A stretch of 9,365 bases of DNA, taken from positions 1-9,365 of the forward strand of contig JAHFPK010000095.1 in NCBI GenBank assembly GCA_023266715.1, read 5' to 3'. A program made the position numbers and the translations under genes. Each line of letters begins with the position of its first letter. The first letter of the stretch is position 1. This DNA comes from Hyphomicrobiales bacterium (GTDB taxonomy: Bacteria > Pseudomonadota > Alphaproteobacteria > Rhizobiales > Aestuariivirgaceae). The notes under the pieces are model-generated. The model searched no databases. It had not been told where the DNA came from and saw only the letters and a program-made list of their open reading frames with translations. This document shows, piece by piece, positions 7,669 to 9,365 of this stretch.

Positions 7669-8012
7669 GCCGAGCCTTCAGCGTTCCACCGATCACCAGC
7701 CTGCAACGCGACAAGCTCATGCCTTACACGCTGGAAGGTTACACAGCGGAAAACCGCTGCCAGTGGCTGCCCGTGACTTTCAACCCCGAAACCCAATGCG
7801 GCAGCTATTACTTCCAGTTGCTGCCGGGCGCCGTCACGGTTCCCCATGTGCATCCGGGCTATGAGGAATTCTATGTGCTGGAAGGCGAGGCGGTTGAGAG
7901 CGATGGGACGGTGATCAAGGCGGGTGATTTCATCAGCTTCCCGCCCAATTCCTATCACAACACACGTAGTGACAAGGGCTGTCTCGTGCTTGTGTTTGAA
8001 TGGCGGCCCTGA
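7665..8012 (+). CDS. cupin domain-containing protein (cupin_2 type)
   Basis: A 115-residue single-domain cupin with both classical motifs. Motif 1 is GAVTVPHVHPGYEEFYVLEG at 55-74, giving metal ligands H61, H63 and E67 or E68. Motif 2 is GDFISFPPNSYHNTRSD at 87-103, with H98 as fourth ligand and PPN where PxG is usual. The metal site is complete, so the protein is likely a metal-dependent enzyme or sensor. It resembles the ChrR cupin-like group by its motif, but no anti-sigma domain or sigma factor gene is present. It uses a GTG start that overlaps the folB stop as GTGA, which couples it to folB. Substrate is unknown. Confidence 0.88.
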   Translation: MSRAFSVPPITSLQRDKLMPYTLEGYTAENRCQWLPVTFNPETQCGSYYFQLLPGAVTVPHVHPGYEEFYVLEGEAVESDGTVIKAGDFISFPPNSYHNTRSDKGCLVLVFEWRP

Positions 8013-8042
8013 ATTCGTTTTTGAGGCAATAACGCTTATATT

Positions 8043-9365
8043 ATGCCCATGAATGATGAGTCTGAGCAGCCTATGGACGATCTCACGGGTCCCGAGGTTA
8101 TCCGCGATTTTGTGAAGCGTCTGCCGGGAAAGCCCGGGGTCTACCGCATGTTCAATGCGGAAGGTGACGCCATCTATGTGGGCAAGGCGCGGAACCTCAA
8201 AAACCGGGTGTCGAACTATGCGCGGGGGCAGGGCCACAACAACCGTATTGCCCTGATGATCTCGCTCACCACAAACATGGAGTTTGTGACCACGTCCACG
8301 GAAGCCGAGGCGCTGCTGCTTGAAGCCAACCTGATCAAGAAACTGAAACCGCGCTTCAATGTCATTCTGCGCGATGACAAATCGTTTCCCTATATCCTGA
8401 TTGCCAAGGACCATGAGATCGCCCAACTGGTCAAGCACCGAGGGTCGCGCAGCCGCAAAGGCAGCTATTATGGCCCCTTTGCCTCGGCCGGGGCAGTGAA
8501 CCAGTCACTTAACACTTTACAGAAGGCATTCCTTCTAAGATCCTGTAATGATAGTGTTTATGCCAATCGTACACGGCCTTGCCTGCTCTATCAGATCAAG
8601 CGCTGTTCGGCGCCGTGCGTGAACTATATTGAGCTTCCCGCCTATAATGAACTGGTGCGGGAAGCCGAGAGCTTCCTTGAGGGCAAGAGCCAAACTGTGA
8701 AGGCCGAGCTTGCCACGGCCATGGAGGCCGCTTCCGAAGCCTTGGATTTTGAACAAGCGGCGCGGCTGCGGGACCGCATCCAGGCCACGAGCTTTGTCAC
8801 TCAGACCCAAGGCATAAACCCGCAAACGCTTGATGAGGCGGATGTTTTTGGCCTGGCACAGGAGGGCGGGCAGGTCTGCATCCAGGTGTTTTTTTTCCGG
8901 TCAGGACAGAACTGGGGCACGCGGGCCTATTTCCCCCGAGCCGACAAATCCATGGAGGCTTCCGAAATTCTCGCGTCTTTTGTCAGCCAGTTTTATGATG
9001 ACAAGCCCATTCCCAAACTGGTGTTGCTGTCCCATGAAATTGAGGAGCTTGACCTCTTGTCGGAAGCGCTCACAACGCACGCGGGCCACAAGGTGGAGGT
9101 TCTTGTTCCTCAAAGGGGCGAAAAGCGCGCTCTTGTGGAGCATGCGGTAACCAATGCGCGGGAAGCCTCGGGCCGCAAGATCGCCGAATCCTCATCCCAG
9201 GCCAAGCTGCTGGCCGGCGTGGCGGAAGTTTTCGGCCTTGCGGATTCGCCAAAACGCATTGAAATTTATGATAATTCTCACATTTCCGGCACCAATCCGG
9301 TGGGCGCCATGGTGGTGGTGGGGCCTGAGGGCTTAATGAAATCGCAATACCGCAAATTCAATATC
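8043..9365 (+). CDS. uvrC: UvrABC system protein C, 3' end beyond window
   Basis: The first 441 codons of UvrC, which makes both incisions flanking a DNA lesion in nucleotide excision repair with UvrA and UvrB. The GIY-YIG nuclease domain starts with GVY at 32-34 and IYVG at 44-47, with R55 and the glutamate of LLLEANLIKKLKPRFN. Four cysteines at 168, 180, 188 and 192 (spacing 11, 7, 3) match the spacing of the iron-sulfur cysteines in E. coli UvrC. The UVR domain that binds UvrB is at about 221-247. The RNase H-like domain of the 5' incision begins with YDNSH, its first catalytic aspartate being D410. The start is uncertain: ATG 8043, 8049 and 8073 are in frame and none has a good ribosome binding site. 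It follows the cupin by 30 nt. Confidence 0.96.
   Translation, partial: MPMNDESEQPMDDLTGPEVIRDFVKRLPGKPGVYRMFNAEGDAIYVGKARNLKNRVSNYARGQGHNNRIALMISLTTNMEFVTTSTEAEALLLEANLIKKLKPRFNVILRDDKSFPYILIAKDHEIAQLVKHRGSRSRKGSYYGPFASAGAVNQSLNTLQKAFLLRSCNDSVYANRTRPCLLYQIKRCSAPCVNYIELPAYNELVREAESFLEGKSQTVKAELATAMEAASEALDFEQAARLRDRIQATSFVTQTQGINPQTLDEADVFGLAQEGGQVCIQVFFFRSGQNWGTRAYFPRADKSMEASEILASFVSQFYDDKPIPKLVLLSHEIEELDLLSEALTTHAGHKVEVLVPQRGEKRALVEHAVTNAREASGRKIAESSSQAKLLAGVAEVFGLADSPKRIEIYDNSHISGTNPVGAMVVVGPEGLMKSQYRKFNI

Noticed and set aside
8013..8042. Terminator between the cupin_2 gene and uvrC
   Set aside because: The 30-nt gap has no GC-rich hairpin followed by a T run.
7981..8075. SOS (LexA) box upstream of uvrC
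   Set aside because: No GTTC-N7-GTTC or GAAC-N7-GAAC pattern is visible in this stretch, so SOS control is not supported here.
7470..8438. Long open frame of 322 codons on the minus strand
   Set aside because: It lies antisense across folB, the cupin_2 gene and uvrC, which all have clear family motifs. Its protein has no recognisable domain, and such frames are common opposite GC-rich genes.

Overview
The window reads as an ordinary chromosomal segment of an alphaproteobacterium. The evidence is the gene set and its tight packing: a MoxR / DUF58 / BatA-DUF4159 cluster, a divergent DUF1285 - CoA pyrophosphatase - CCA-adding enzyme run, and an uvrC whose protein looks alphaproteobacterial. GC is moderately high by eye. 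I cannot name a genus. I see no mobile element, RNA gene, CRISPR array or large repeat.

Minus strand, 4392 down to 1: three genes transcribed leftward. They encode a MoxR-type AAA+ ATPase, a DUF58 protein with a von Willebrand A-like fold, and a large membrane protein with an N-terminal BatA-like region and a C-terminal DUF4159 domain that runs off the left edge. By family logic this is a MoxR chaperone with its vWA partner and a membrane/periplasmic effector. The exact role in Alphaproteobacteria is not established.

Positions 4393-4523: a short divergent intergenic region with a GANTC site, an imperfect hairpin and an orphan Shine-Dalgarno-like sequence. I could not assign a confident promoter.

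Plus strand, 4524 to the right edge: seven genes, most overlapping or abutting, so probably one transcript. They encode DUF1285, CoA pyrophosphatase (Nudix), CCA tRNA nucleotidyltransferase, a cupin_3-type protein, dihydroneopterin aldolase (FolB), a cupin_2-type protein, and UvrC (C-terminus cut by the window). The functions are mixed: coenzyme A turnover, tRNA 3'-end maturation, pterin/folate chemistry and nucleotide excision repair.

The parts most worth a second look are the folB gene tightly enclosed by two different cupins, the degenerate metal site in the DUF58 protein, an internal signal-peptide-like segment in the DUF4159 protein, and a sharply AT-rich, rare-codon patch in uvrC next to its presumed iron-sulfur cysteines. 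I found no clearly new multi-gene system. The MoxR and cupin-FolB-cupin modules are the best candidates for uncharacterised biology.
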